From the NCBI GenBank assembly GCA_021780905.1, contig JAJXXW010000042.1:124001-188000 (forward strand): a stretch of DNA of 64,000 nucleotides, written 5' to 3'. Positions 9,506 through 18,934 of the stretch are shown here, piece by piece. Each line of letters starts with the position of its first letter. Position 1 is the stretch's first letter. The notes beneath the pieces were generated by a model, which saw only the letters and a list, made by a program, of their open reading frames with translations, made no database searches and was not told where the DNA came from. Origin of the DNA: a bacterium. GTDB taxonomy: Bacteria; Verrucomicrobiota; Verrucomicrobiia; Limisphaerales; UBA11358. The position numbers and the translations under genes were made by a program.

Positions 9506-10711
9506 ATGAACAAAATGATGAATCGAAACGTGAACCTCGCGCGCTGCGCAGTTGCTGGCGCGCTATTGAACCTTTGGCTGGGCAGTGGTCTTTCTGCCGG
9601 TGCCGCCGACGCGCCGGCTCAAAACACCGCCCCGGCAAAAGCGCCGGGGAAAGTCGAACTGCGGGCCGCCATTGATCGCGGCACGGAGTTTTTACTCCGC
9701 AGCCAGAACCCGAGCGGCTGGTGGTCCACGCCCGAACAACCGGCCGTGACCGGACTGGTGCTCACCGCCTTGAACTTGGAACCGTCCGGACGGTTCCAGC
9801 ACGACCGCTCGTCGGAATTAAACCACGCCTACGATTTCATCCTCTCCTCGGTCAAGCCCGACGGGAGCATCCAGCGCAGCGGGCTGGCCAACTACAACAC
9901 GTCTCTCTGCCTTATCGCCCTGACCACGGCCTTCGACACGAATTTCCTGCCCGTCATCCGCGCGGCGCGCCGGTTTATCGCCAGTTCGCAGGCGGGCGCC
10001 GACCAGGGCGCCTTTGAGGGCGGGATTGGTTACGGCGAAAAATACATCCACTCGGACATGGCCAACACGATCACGGCCATCGAAGCCATGCGCGTCTCGG
10101 AAGCGGCACTGCCCAAAGATGTGCCGGCGTCGCCGATCCCGGAGCCGGACGTGAACTGGAAGACCGTCGTCAGCTTCCTGCAAAACTGCCAGAATCTGCC
10201 CGCCGTCAACCAGGCGGACTGGGTTTCGGACGACCCCAAGGATCGCGGCGGCTTTGTTTATTATCCCGGCGAAAGCAAGGCCGGCGGCGTGACGAACGTC
10301 CAGACCGGGCGCGTGTCGCTCCGCAGCTACGGCACCATGAGCTATGGCGGGCTGTTGAGTTACATCTACGCCCACCTGGACAAGAACGACCCGCGCGTGA
10401 AGGCCGTTTTGAGCTGGCTCCGGGACAACTACACGGTCGAGGAAAATCCCGGCATGAACCAGCAGGGGTATTTCTACTATCTGCATCTCATGACCAAGGC
10501 GCTCACCGCCGCCGGCGTGGACAAATTAAAACTCGCCGACGGCCGCGAAGTGGACTGGCGCGCGGAGGTGGCCAGCCGCCTGCTCGCGCTGCAAAAGCCC
10601 AACGGCGCCTGGATCAATCCCGACAAACGCTGGTGGGAGGCCGATCCGGTGCTGGTGACCTCCTATGCCGTGATGACGCTGGAAATGCTTTACCAGCAGT
10701 CGCCCCATTGA
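9506..10711 (+). CDS. Exported prenyltransferase/squalene-oxidase-repeat protein
   Basis: Exported protein (401 residues) with the alpha/alpha-toroid fold of terpene cyclases and prenyltransferases. A signal peptide covers about residues 1-34. Repeats with QW-like character are visible: FLLRSQNPSGWW, a middle segment around GGIGYGE, SYGTMSYGGLLSYIYA, and a late LLALQKPNGAWINPDKRWWE. The catalytic DxDD of squalene-hopene cyclases is not present, so I do not call it a cyclase. In Verrucomicrobia and Planctomycetes such exported repeat proteins usually have unknown roles, possibly protein or polysaccharide binding. It is the first of four collinear genes encoding a barrel, TonB and a YdjY protein, which argues for an envelope function. 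Confidence 0.82.
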   Translation: MNKMMNRNVNLARCAVAGALLNLWLGSGLSAGAADAPAQNTAPAKAPGKVELRAAIDRGTEFLLRSQNPSGWWSTPEQPAVTGLVLTALNLEPSGRFQHDRSSELNHAYDFILSSVKPDGSIQRSGLANYNTSLCLIALTTAFDTNFLPVIRAARRFIASSQAGADQGAFEGGIGYGEKYIHSDMANTITAIEAMRVSEAALPKDVPASPIPEPDVNWKTVVSFLQNCQNLPAVNQADWVSDDPKDRGGFVYYPGESKAGGVTNVQTGRVSLRSYGTMSYGGLLSYIYAHLDKNDPRVKAVLSWLRDNYTVEENPGMNQQGYFYYLHLMTKALTAAGVDKLKLADGREVDWRAEVASRLLALQKPNGAWINPDKRWWEADPVLVTSYAVMTLEMLYQQSPH

Positions 10712-10831
10712 TCCAAACTGGCCGGGCGCGGTCATCAGGTTGAAAAAAATTCCCGCTTGCCGTGGCCCGAACCTGACATTATTCTGCGCGCCATTTTACC
10801 AAACACACCATTCAAACACACCATTATACGC

Positions 10832-11767
10832 ATGAAAAAAAATAATCGCATGAATCGCATTAAAACATGGCTGGCGCTTCCGGGCGCGGGCTGGCTGTTG
10901 CTGGCTTTGACCCACACAGCCTCCGGACAGGAAACGACCAATTCCACCCTGTCGCCCCTCAGGCTGTCGGAAATCATGGTCACCGACACTCAGCCGACCA
11001 ACCGGCCGGGTTGGTTGAAGGAAGAGCAGTATATCGGACCCTACGGCCAGCCGGAATGGACGACCGAGCGGCGGTTTCCCGGCACCCGCATTTATCTGCA
11101 ACAGACGCCGTGGAACACGGGCTTTGAGCAATGGATGCGGTTTCAGCATTTCCGCGGCGGCACCGACTTGGCGCGGTTTCAGGAAGAGTTTGAAATCGGC
11201 CTGCCGCATCGCTTTCAGGTGGATCTCTACGAAACTTGGGGGACGGATCAGGACTGGCATACCGGGCAGGATGAATATTCCGTGGAACTTCGCTACGCGT
11301 TGGCCGACTGGGGAGTGATTCCGCTGAACCCGACGCTGTATCTGGAATACGCGCAGCACGACCACGATGCGAACACGCTCGAAGGCCGGATACTGCTCGG
11401 CACGGATTTCTCGCCGCGCTGGCATTGGGGATTGAATTTAGGATGCGAACAGCAATTGAGCGACCCGAACAACACGGAACTGGCCGTGACTGAAGGCCTC
11501 AATTACACCTTGCTGGACGAAAGACTGGGTGTGGGGATGGAAATGGAGTATTACCATGAAAAAGCCGACGGCACCCCGGCGGCGAATGAATTTCTGATTG
11601 GACCAAGCGTGCAATGGCGCATCACGCCGCGGACGCATCTCGACCTCGCCCCGCTGATTGGCTGCACGCATGATTCGCCGACGGTGGAGGCTTACGTCGT
11701 GTTCGGCATTGATTTTGGCTTGATCAAGAACAACCATTACGCGCCCACCTCCGTGCGCGGGCAATAA
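10832..11767 (+). CDS. Outer-membrane beta-barrel protein (unassigned family)
   Basis: Exported protein of 311 residues. I start it at the ATG at 10832, which puts a basic N-terminus and hydrophobic core (about residues 11-27, then ASGQ) in the right place for a signal peptide; an upstream in-frame start would bury it. The mature chain alternates aromatic/hydrophobic and polar residues in many short strands (for example LEYAQHDHDANTLEGRILLG and RWHWGLNLGCEQQLS), as in outer-membrane beta-barrels. It does not end in the classic aromatic residue: the close is STRAND-like FGIDFGLIKNNHYAP plus a short tail. Its place between the toroid protein and TonB suggests shared work at the outer membrane. 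Confidence 0.7.
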   Translation: MKKNNRMNRIKTWLALPGAGWLLLALTHTASGQETTNSTLSPLRLSEIMVTDTQPTNRPGWLKEEQYIGPYGQPEWTTERRFPGTRIYLQQTPWNTGFEQWMRFQHFRGGTDLARFQEEFEIGLPHRFQVDLYETWGTDQDWHTGQDEYSVELRYALADWGVIPLNPTLYLEYAQHDHDANTLEGRILLGTDFSPRWHWGLNLGCEQQLSDPNNTELAVTEGLNYTLLDERLGVGMEMEYYHEKADGTPAANEFLIGPSVQWRITPRTHLDLAPLIGCTHDSPTVEAYVVFGIDFGLIKNNHYAPTSVRGQ

Positions 11768-11785
11768 TACGGAACGCCAAAGCCG

Positions 11786-12469
11786 GTGAAACTGTCTCCG
11801 CTCCAATTGGCCATGAGTCTGTCGCTGCTGGTTCACGGCGGCGTGGTTTCAGCCGTTTATGTATTGCGCCCGAATGCGGTGGACGCGACGCGGCAGTTCG
11901 ATCATGAGCGGGCATTGGAAATGGAAATTGACAGCGAACCAGAGCGCGAAGCCGCGAGCCGGCCGGCACCGGAGGTTGAAATCCCGAAACCTTTGCCGCC
12001 GCCAGCGCCCCCGGCGTCGCTGGCAGAAAACCAAACGCCCGACGGGGCGATTGCGACGTATTTGCCGGCAGCCCTGAACCAGCCGATGAAAGCCGCGCCG
12101 CCGCCGGCCCCAGTTGTGGAACTGGAAGCCAAAACCGTTCCTCAGTCAGTCCCGGTTCAATCCGCCAGCCTGCCGGCAATCAAACTGGAGGGCGGCATTC
12201 CGGCAAATTATCTGGTCAATCCGAAACCGGCTTACCCGCCCGAATCCCGCCGGCACCGGGAAGAAGGCTTGGTCGTTTTGGCGGTGCCAGTCAGCCGGGA
12301 CGGTTTCCCCGGCCGGATTCAAATTGTGCAAAGTTCAAAATTCCCGCTGCTGGACTCGGCGGCGGTTGCGGCCGTGAGCCAGTGGCGGTTCATACCCGCG
12401 CGCATCGGCACGCTGGCGGTCGCCTCACAAATTGAAGTGCCGATCCGCTTCCGCCTGACCGGTCCATGA
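11786..12469 (+). CDS. TonB C-terminal domain protein
   Basis: Energy-transducing TonB-family protein (227 residues, GTG start). One membrane helix near the N-terminus (about residues 8-26) anchors it in the inner membrane. A Pro/Ala/Glu-rich spacer (about 50-120) crosses the periplasm. The C-terminal domain (about 140-227) has the TonB pattern KPAYPPESRRHREEGLVVLA, a VSRDGFP turn and the final VAAVSQWRFIPARIG. It normally couples ExbBD and the proton gradient to outer-membrane receptors. No exbB or exbD lies in this window, so it must borrow them. It sits 18 bp after the barrel gene, the strongest evidence for a functional pair. Confidence 0.9.
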   Translation: MKLSPLQLAMSLSLLVHGGVVSAVYVLRPNAVDATRQFDHERALEMEIDSEPEREAASRPAPEVEIPKPLPPPAPPASLAENQTPDGAIATYLPAALNQPMKAAPPPAPVVELEAKTVPQSVPVQSASLPAIKLEGGIPANYLVNPKPAYPPESRRHREEGLVVLAVPVSRDGFPGRIQIVQSSKFPLLDSAAVAAVSQWRFIPARIGTLAVASQIEVPIRFRLTGP

Positions 12470-12551
12470 CCGGATGCCAGGGAACCTTGACGAGACTCAA
12501 TGCTTTGAAACAATTTCCGCTTGATCCCACCAGAAACCTGAAGGCACACAC

Positions 12552-14048
12552 ATGAAGCCAACCGCTTTGCGCCTGGTGTTCGGGCTGTTGCTGCTGGCGG
12601 TGCCACTGCCGGCCCAGCCAGGCGACGCCTACAAAAGCCTGCCGGCGGGTCACGAAAAAAACCGGCAACTGGCCGACAACACCTACGCCGACAACCTCAA
12701 GAAATACCGGGGCGACACCAACATCCTCGTCCTGCCCGGCCTGGTCGCCGACCGGCAAAAGCAACGCGTCGAAGTGCTGGTCGAAAGCACCCAGCTCGCG
12801 CCGAATGCGCCGTGCGAATTCACCATCATCGGCGCGGCCAGTGAACATGCCTACGAGTCCCTGCTGGTTTCATTCGCCCGGCCCAGTGCGATCCACCAGG
12901 CAATGGTATTTATCGGCCTGCAGCCTGGCGAACCCGTGGATCCCGCCGCCTGCCGATTGTGGTCCCGGGGCGAATGTGTGGTGTTGAGCCTGCTGCCGCA
13001 AAATGAGCCACCGCTCCGGCTCGAAAAGATGTTCCTGGATCAGCGGACCGGCAAGACGCTGTCCGAACAGGGATTCCGGTTCACGGGTTCCCGGTGGGTG
13101 CCCGACCCGAAAAATCCCCGGAAAAAAGTTTACGCCGCCGACGCATATCAGCCGATGGCCATCGTTTCCCTCTTCAACTCGCCCGACTCCGTCTTGGAAG
13201 TCCCCTATGCGGCGGCGCAAAGCGAGGTTTATCAGAGCACCGTCGTCAATCCCGAACATCCCTTGAAGGAGGGCAGCCTCCTGACGCTGCTGATCCAGCC
13301 GGTCGCCCCAGCCCAAGCCCGGCCCGCCCGGGATTTGGTTCTGCAAGTCCACTCGATTCCGGCCGCGCCGCCGGCCACGGCGGACGGCCTCGAACGCTTG
13401 AAAAGCATGACCTTCCAGCTCACCGACTCCGCCACCGTGCTCAACGACCAGCCCACCATCAGCTCCGTGGTGCAGGCGCTGGCCGGGCTTAACCGGGAGA
13501 AAATAGATTATTATCTCACCGTCCGTTTTGGGGATGACGTCGAACTGGGCGGCGCGCAGGCGCTGGCGAAAATTCTCCTCATCATGGATTCCGAACGCGG
13601 CATCCGCATCAATCCCCCGCCCGCCGGCCAGCTTTATTACCGGGCCTTTGTCCCCGACCGCGACCTTTTGGACCGTCACCAGCGCATGGATCAGCCTTGG
13701 GAATTGTCCCTGACGGATAAAGCCGGCGCGGTGACCGGCCAACTGCTCCGCGTGGATTCAGTTTGGACCAATGGCGCGGCCAATGCCACGCTGGTTTTCC
13801 ATACATCGCCGGTGGCCGGCCCCCAGGATCTGCGGCAGGCGTTCGCGGCTGAAGCGGGCACCGCGCAGGATAAAAATCCGGGCCGGCTTCCGGTCATCCT
13901 GGTGTTCGCGCCGGCCACCCTCAACTACGGGCAACTGACCCGATTTCTGGCACCGGCTTTGGCCACCCGCAAAGTCGTCCAAGTCTATGTGGGCGAAACC
14001 TGGCCGCCCATTCCCGCCCCGTCCGCCAACCTGCCCGCCGGGAAATAG
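12552..14048 (+). CDS. Exported YdjY-domain protein
   Basis: Exported protein (498 residues) with a signal peptide (about residues 1-21, ending PLPAQ). Residues from about 55 to 215 match the YdjY pattern seen in Planctomycetes and Verrucomicrobia: a start RQKQRVEVLVESTQLAPNAP, the core HAYESLLVSFARPSAIHQAM, then GLQPGEPVDP. The role of YdjY domains is not established. The C-terminal half (about 250-498) contains a segment resembling an ExbD/biopolymer-transport-like periplasmic fold (ALAKILLIMDSERGIRI), which would be interesting next to TonB but is a weak impression. It lies 82 bp after tonB and is probably the last gene of the cluster. Confidence 0.72.
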   Translation: MKPTALRLVFGLLLLAVPLPAQPGDAYKSLPAGHEKNRQLADNTYADNLKKYRGDTNILVLPGLVADRQKQRVEVLVESTQLAPNAPCEFTIIGAASEHAYESLLVSFARPSAIHQAMVFIGLQPGEPVDPAACRLWSRGECVVLSLLPQNEPPLRLEKMFLDQRTGKTLSEQGFRFTGSRWVPDPKNPRKKVYAADAYQPMAIVSLFNSPDSVLEVPYAAAQSEVYQSTVVNPEHPLKEGSLLTLLIQPVAPAQARPARDLVLQVHSIPAAPPATADGLERLKSMTFQLTDSATVLNDQPTISSVVQALAGLNREKIDYYLTVRFGDDVELGGAQALAKILLIMDSERGIRINPPPAGQLYYRAFVPDRDLLDRHQRMDQPWELSLTDKAGAVTGQLLRVDSVWTNGAANATLVFHTSPVAGPQDLRQAFAAEAGTAQDKNPGRLPVILVFAPATLNYGQLTRFLAPALATRKVVQVYVGETWPPIPAPSANLPAGK

Positions 14049-14120
14049 ACGCTGTCTTTGGTCCCGTTTCCGGCAAAACCATCCGCTATGACAATTAAAA
14101 TTAACATTGGCACATCAGCG

Positions 14121-14209
14121 GTAGGGCGGACAGTCGGCTGCCCGCCGCTGTTTGCAGCGAAAGCCTTCTGATTCGCCCCGCCGGCGCGCACGGAGTGACG
14201 CGCCCTACC
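14121..14209. repeat. Palindromic intergenic repeat, copy 1 (GTAGGGCG type)
   Basis: About 89 bp bounded by GTAGGGCG and CGCCCTAC, with inner inverted segments. Its right end (GCGCGCACGGAGTGACGCGC) is the same as in copy 2 at 34391-34467. The surrounding 14049-14455 region holds no gene that I can support; the M3 peptidase promoter must lie in its right part. Confidence 0.75.
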
Positions 14210-14455
14210 TGTCGCAATGTTGCTAAGAACTGCTATACAACCTGCTGGAATGTGCACGGCTCACCGCGAACATGGCCGAGGGCGAATCCGCTGACAAACC
14301 GCAGGCGCAGGTGGAAACGAGGGACGGAGCCGGACTGGTTTTATTAGGGATGGTTCAGGCAGTTTTCTTTGCGTCCGGCGAAGATTCAACACAAAAAATG
14401 CGCTCGGGGAGCACCGTGACTTGTCGCGGGCAACCCCTTCTGGCAGACTGCCTGG

Positions 14456-16567
14456 ATGTTGCGAACAGAAAACATTTGCGCCGGCGCCCTGATCGGTTCG
14501 CTCGCACTGGTTCTAACCGCCAGCGGCAAAACCGGCTCGCTCGCGGATTTTCAAAAGGCCGCCGGCAAATTCCATTCCGTCGTCACGGTCCCAACATTTG
14601 AGACGACGACGAATGAAATTGCCGCCACCGTTGTCCGGACCATTGCCGCCGGCAACGCCGCGCTCGACGGCATCGGCCGGCTGACGGCGGCGCAGGTGAA
14701 TTTCACGAACACCTTCGTCGCGCTGGACGACGTGAATTTTCAGGTCAACCTCGCCGCCGACCGACTGGGGCTGATTGAACAGACGAGCACGAACGCGGCC
14801 GTGCGCGACGCGGCGACGGACGCCATCAAGTCGCTTTCGGAATGGGCGGTGGGCCTGGACTATCGCGAGGATGTTTACCGCGCGCTGAAGGCCTTTGCCG
14901 GCACGACGCCGAAACTGGCGGGCGAGGACCAAAAGCTGCTGGCCGACACACTGCGGGATTATCGCCGCGCCGGCCTGGATTTGCCGAAAGAACAGCGGGA
15001 CGCGGTGGAGAAAATCCGCAAGGAGCTGACGGCGATGGAGACGGATTTTGAGGACAACGTCACCAAGGCGCACGCGGAATTGAAATTCACGAAGGCGGAA
15101 CTGGCCGGCGTGCCGGAGGATTTTCTGGCGCAGCAGGGCATCAAGACCGGCGCCGACGAATACACGCTCAAGGCCAACATCACGTTTCATTACCTGATGG
15201 TGGAGGACAACGCGACGATGGAAGCCACGCGCAGACGCATGATGACCGCGCAGTGCAATCTCGCGCGCGAGGCGAACATTCCGCTGCTCCAGAAGATTCT
15301 CGTGCGGCGCGATGATCTGGCACACCGGCTCGGCTACGCGAGCTACGCCGATTACGCGACGGAGACGCGCATGGTGAAAAACGCGGCGACGGCGATCAAT
15401 TTTCTGGAAAACCTGAAAACCGGTTTGCAGCCGAAGTATGACCAGGAGTTGCAGGAGTTTCGCGACTTGAAAATCAAGGAGACCGGCGATCCCAACGCCG
15501 TCGTCAATTCCTGGGACTGGCGCTACTACGCCAACGAACTGAAGAAAACCAAATACGACGTGGACGCCGAGCAGTTGCGCGTTTATTTCCCGTATCAAAA
15601 CGTGCTGGACGGGATGTTCAAGATTTACCAGCGCATCTTCGGCCTGAAGTTCGAGCGCGTCGAGCCGCCCTACAAATGGATTGGCGACTTGCAGCTTTAC
15701 ACCGTGGCCGACGCCAAGACGGGCGAGCCGATGGGTTTGTTCTACCTCGATATGTTTCCGCGCGACGGCAAATACAACCACTTCGCGCAGTTCCCCATCA
15801 TCGAGGGCAAGCGGCTGCCGGACGGCCAATACCAGCGCCCCGTCTGTTCGCTCGTCTGCAATTTCCCGCCGCCGCAGCCGGACAAGCCGTCACTGCTCTC
15901 GCATGACGAGGTGGAAACCGTCTTCCACGAGTTTGGCCACGCGATGCACACCATTTTGACGCGCGCCAAATACGCGCGTTTCTCCGGCACAAGCGTGCCG
16001 CAGGATTTTGTCGAGGCGCCGTCGCAAATGCTGGAAAACTGGCCGTGGGACAAAAAAGTGTTGGATAGCTTTGCCGCCGACTACCGCGACCCGCAGAAGA
16101 AAATCCCGCAGGCGATTCTCGCGCAGCTCAAGACCGCGCGGTTCGCCACCTACGCGACCTATTATCGCCGGCAACTTTCCTTCGGCCTGATGGACCTGGC
16201 GCTGCACACGCAGATCCACGCGACGAATGCGGAGGACGTTTTGCCGCTGTCGAACAAGGTGTTGAGCGACGTCTCGTTTCCGGTGCCGCCGGACACGGCG
16301 TTCGTGGCCTATTTCGGCCACATTACCGGCTACGGTGCGGGCTACTACGGCTATGCATGGGCGGACGCCATCGCGGCGGACATGGCAACGGTGTTTGAGA
16401 AATCGCCCGACGGCTTTTTTGACAAAACCGTCGGGCTGCGGATGCGGAACGAGATTTACGCCGTCGGCGACTCGCGCGACATCAACGTGTCCATCGAGAA
16501 ATTCCTGGGCCGGCCGCGCTCCCTCGAACCGTTCCTCAAGCGCATCGGCGTGGCGACGGCGAAATAA
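14456..16567 (+). CDS. M3-family zinc oligopeptidase
   Basis: Metallopeptidase of the M3 (thimet oligopeptidase/PrlC) family, 703 residues, cleaving short peptides. The zinc motif HEFGHAMH lies at residues 491-498, and the third ligand is likely Glu520 in FVEAPSQMLENW. The C-terminal helical lobe ends with the usual GYAWADAIAADMATVFEK and FLGRPRSLEPFLKRIG. The N-terminus has a hydrophobic stretch (about 8-22), so it may be exported or lipid-anchored, unlike cytosolic PrlC. The next gene, a POT-type peptide transporter, starts 3 bp after its stop. Together they suggest peptide breakdown in the periplasm followed by di/tripeptide uptake. Confidence 0.95.
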   Translation: MLRTENICAGALIGSLALVLTASGKTGSLADFQKAAGKFHSVVTVPTFETTTNEIAATVVRTIAAGNAALDGIGRLTAAQVNFTNTFVALDDVNFQVNLAADRLGLIEQTSTNAAVRDAATDAIKSLSEWAVGLDYREDVYRALKAFAGTTPKLAGEDQKLLADTLRDYRRAGLDLPKEQRDAVEKIRKELTAMETDFEDNVTKAHAELKFTKAELAGVPEDFLAQQGIKTGADEYTLKANITFHYLMVEDNATMEATRRRMMTAQCNLAREANIPLLQKILVRRDDLAHRLGYASYADYATETRMVKNAATAINFLENLKTGLQPKYDQELQEFRDLKIKETGDPNAVVNSWDWRYYANELKKTKYDVDAEQLRVYFPYQNVLDGMFKIYQRIFGLKFERVEPPYKWIGDLQLYTVADAKTGEPMGLFYLDMFPRDGKYNHFAQFPIIEGKRLPDGQYQRPVCSLVCNFPPPQPDKPSLLSHDEVETVFHEFGHAMHTILTRAKYARFSGTSVPQDFVEAPSQMLENWPWDKKVLDSFAADYRDPQKKIPQAILAQLKTARFATYATYYRRQLSFGLMDLALHTQIHATNAEDVLPLSNKVLSDVSFPVPPDTAFVAYFGHITGYGAGYYGYAWADAIAADMATVFEKSPDGFFDKTVGLRMRNEIYAVGDSRDINVSIEKFLGRPRSLEPFLKRIGVATAK

Positions 16568-16570
16568 CTC

Positions 16571-17995
16571 ATGAGCGCCAACCCCCCGGCCGCGAGCCGC
16601 TGGCCCCGCCAGATCAAATACATCATCGGCAACGAGGCGTGCGAGCGTTTCAGTTACTACGGCATGACCGGCATCCTCGCCGGCTACATCAGCGGCCAGC
16701 TCCTCGCCGGCGGCCTCGGGAAAAGCGAGGATTACGCGACGGAAATCATTTCCCTCTTCAAATCGTTCAATTACTTCACGCCGCTGCTCGGCGCCTGGCT
16801 GTCGGACAAGCTCATCGGGCGCTACAAAACCATCTTCTGGGTGTCGCTGTTTTATTGCGCCGGCCACGGCACGCTCGCGTGCAGTGATTTCTTCGGCCCG
16901 CAGGGCAAGTTGAACTGCCTGTTCATCGGCCTGACGCTGATTGCATTCGGCTCCGGCGGCATCAAGCCGTGCGTCTCCGCGTTCATAGGCGAACAGTTCG
17001 CGCCGGAGCAGTCGCACCTGATGCAGAAAGCCTACGGCGCGTTTTACTGGGCGATCAACTTCGGGTCGTTCTTTTCGTTCCTCGTCGTGCCGTGGGTGAA
17101 GAACCACCACGGCTACAGCCCCGCCTTCGCCGTGCCGGGCATCTTGATGGCGATTGCGACGTTCATCTTCTGGCGCGGCAAACGGTTTTACATCTTCGTG
17201 CCGACGAACCGTGAAAAGAAGCACGCCGGCTTCTTCCACGTCTGCTTCGCCACGCTGGCCGCCCAGCGCGCGGCGGGAAAAAACTTCTGGGAAACCGCCC
17301 GCACGCGGTTCAGCGAGAACGAGGTCGCCGCCGCGCGCTCGGTGCTGCCAATCTTGTTTGTGTTCGCCACCATCCCGATGTTCTGGGCGCTTTATGATCA
17401 GGGGAATTCCACCTGGGTCTTGCAGGGGTTGAAGATGACGAACGTGCATGTGCTCGGCCTCAACATCGGCGCGGAACAGATGCAATCTTTGAATCCGCTG
17501 CTCATCATGCTCTTTGTGCCGATCTTCACGCTCTGGCTGTATCCGGCGATGGGCCGTTTCGCCGCGCCGCTCAAACGCATGAGCTATGGGCTGTTCCTCG
17601 CTTCGCTCTCGTTCGTGATTGTTGCGCTCCTCCAAAAGCGCATCGAAGCCGGCGTGCACCTGAACATCCTCTGGCAGACGTGGCCTTACATCGTCATCAC
17701 GGCGGCGGAAGTGCTCGTTTCGACCACCGGCCTGGAATTCGCCTTCCGCGAGGCCGCGCCGGAGATGAAAAGCATGATCATGAGCTTCTGGCTGCTGACC
17801 GTCGCCGTCGGAAATTTGTTCGTGGCGCTGCTCACCGCGCTCCTGCCGCACGCCGACGGCGGCGCGGAAGACGCGTCGGTCAGCCCCGGCCGTTTCCTGC
17901 TCTACGCCGCAATGATGTTCGGCGTGGCCATCGTCTTCAGCCTGATTGCCGCGACCTACCATTACCGGGACAAGTCGGCGGCGCAGGGAAAATAA
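16571..17995 (+). CDS. POT-family proton/peptide symporter
   Basis: Inner-membrane transporter of the POT/PTR family (474 residues, about 12-14 helices), importing di- and tripeptides with protons. The diagnostic first-helix motif ExxERFSYYG is present (NEACERFSYYGMTGILAGY, about residues 18-36), as is the PTR signature GSGGIKPCVSAFIGEQF. A second-half signature is WALYDQGNSTWVLQG, and ISTTGLEF-like VSTTGLEFAFREAAP follows near the C-terminus. It forms a tight pair with the upstream M3 peptidase (3-bp gap). No regulator is adjacent. Confidence 0.95.
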   Translation: MSANPPAASRWPRQIKYIIGNEACERFSYYGMTGILAGYISGQLLAGGLGKSEDYATEIISLFKSFNYFTPLLGAWLSDKLIGRYKTIFWVSLFYCAGHGTLACSDFFGPQGKLNCLFIGLTLIAFGSGGIKPCVSAFIGEQFAPEQSHLMQKAYGAFYWAINFGSFFSFLVVPWVKNHHGYSPAFAVPGILMAIATFIFWRGKRFYIFVPTNREKKHAGFFHVCFATLAAQRAAGKNFWETARTRFSENEVAAARSVLPILFVFATIPMFWALYDQGNSTWVLQGLKMTNVHVLGLNIGAEQMQSLNPLLIMLFVPIFTLWLYPAMGRFAAPLKRMSYGLFLASLSFVIVALLQKRIEAGVHLNILWQTWPYIVITAAEVLVSTTGLEFAFREAAPEMKSMIMSFWLLTVAVGNLFVALLTALLPHADGGAEDASVSPGRFLLYAAMMFGVAIVFSLIAATYHYRDKSAAQGK

Positions 17996-18073
17996 CCGGC
18001 GGCCTGCGAGGGATACGCGGGGCAGGACAAAATCCTTTTTGACCGCGCGCCCGCCGCCGCCTACGCTTCCGGC

Positions 18074-18934
18074 ATGCGTGGAGACTTGGCCAAGGCTTTT
18101 GAACTGGCGAACAGCCAGATGCTTCGGCGCGGGCTGCTGCCGCGCTCCTACACCGATTTTCTCGGGCGCAAAATGTTTCTGGCGCTGCTCACCATCCAAG
18201 GCCTCGGCGCGTTTGCGCTCATCATGCTCGGCGTGCTCCTCAAAAAACACCACGTCGCGCGCAGCGTGATGCAACCGCGCATCCGCCACGAAATCAACCG
18301 CGCCGGCGTGAAGCTGCTGCCCATGTTTTTCTTCATCGCGCTGGCGCTGGGCTTCCTCGTCGTCGGCCAGACCGTGTCGGCGCTCGCCAAAGTCGGCGCG
18401 ACGAATTACCTCGGCTCGACGATGGTGATTGTCATCGTGCGCGAACTCGGCCCGCTGCTGACGGCGGTGCTGGTGCTGGCGCGCATCGGCACCGCGAACG
18501 TCATCGAGTTGGGCACGGCCCGCGCGCTCGGCGAAGTCGAGGCGCTGGAGGCGCTGGGCATTGATCCGGTGCATTACCTCATCGTGCCACGCGTCCTCGG
18601 CATGGCACTGGGAATTTTTTCGCTGACGATTTACCTGATCATCGGCGCGCTGGTGAGTGGCTACCTGTTCGCGTTTTTGCAGGACGTGCCGCTGACGCCG
18701 GGCGATTACTTCAAGCAAATCGCCGAGGCGCTCAGCCCGCTGGATTTTGCGCTGCTGGCGTTGAAGACGCTGATGTTCGGCTTCTTTATCGCGATTGTGA
18801 CCTGCTATCACGGCCTGGCGCAGCCGCTGCGGCTGGAGGACGTTTCGCGCGTGGCGGTGCGCGCGGTCACGCAGGGCGTGATTGTGTGCGTGCTGGTGGA
18901 CGCGGTGTTCATCGTGCTTTATCTCGTTACATGA
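18074..18934 (+). CDS. MlaE/YrbE-type ABC permease
   Basis: Permease of an Mla-type phospholipid transporter (286 residues, about five or six helices). Family hallmarks are LVVGQTVSALAKVGATNYLG, then VRELGPLLTAVLVLARIGTA, then ELGTARALGEVEALEALGID with PRVLGMALG. In the Mla system this subunit sits in the inner membrane with an MCE protein and an ATPase and moves lipids between membranes. The start at 18074 is followed by an amphipathic N-terminal helix, as usual. Its stop overlaps the start of the ATPase gene (ATGA), and the MCE protein gene follows, giving a permease-ATPase-MCE order. Confidence 0.93.
   Translation: MRGDLAKAFELANSQMLRRGLLPRSYTDFLGRKMFLALLTIQGLGAFALIMLGVLLKKHHVARSVMQPRIRHEINRAGVKLLPMFFFIALALGFLVVGQTVSALAKVGATNYLGSTMVIVIVRELGPLLTAVLVLARIGTANVIELGTARALGEVEALEALGIDPVHYLIVPRVLGMALGIFSLTIYLIIGALVSGYLFAFLQDVPLTPGDYFKQIAEALSPLDFALLALKTLMFGFFIAIVTCYHGLAQPLRLEDVSRVAVRAVTQGVIVCVLVDAVFIVLYLVT

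Noticed and set aside
9506-10711. Squalene-hopene cyclase
   Set aside because: Signal peptide, short length and no DxDD motif; only the fold repeats are shared.
15890-18811. 973-codon minus-strand frame over the POT and MlaE genes
   Set aside because: Shadow of three well-supported plus-strand genes; no domain seen.
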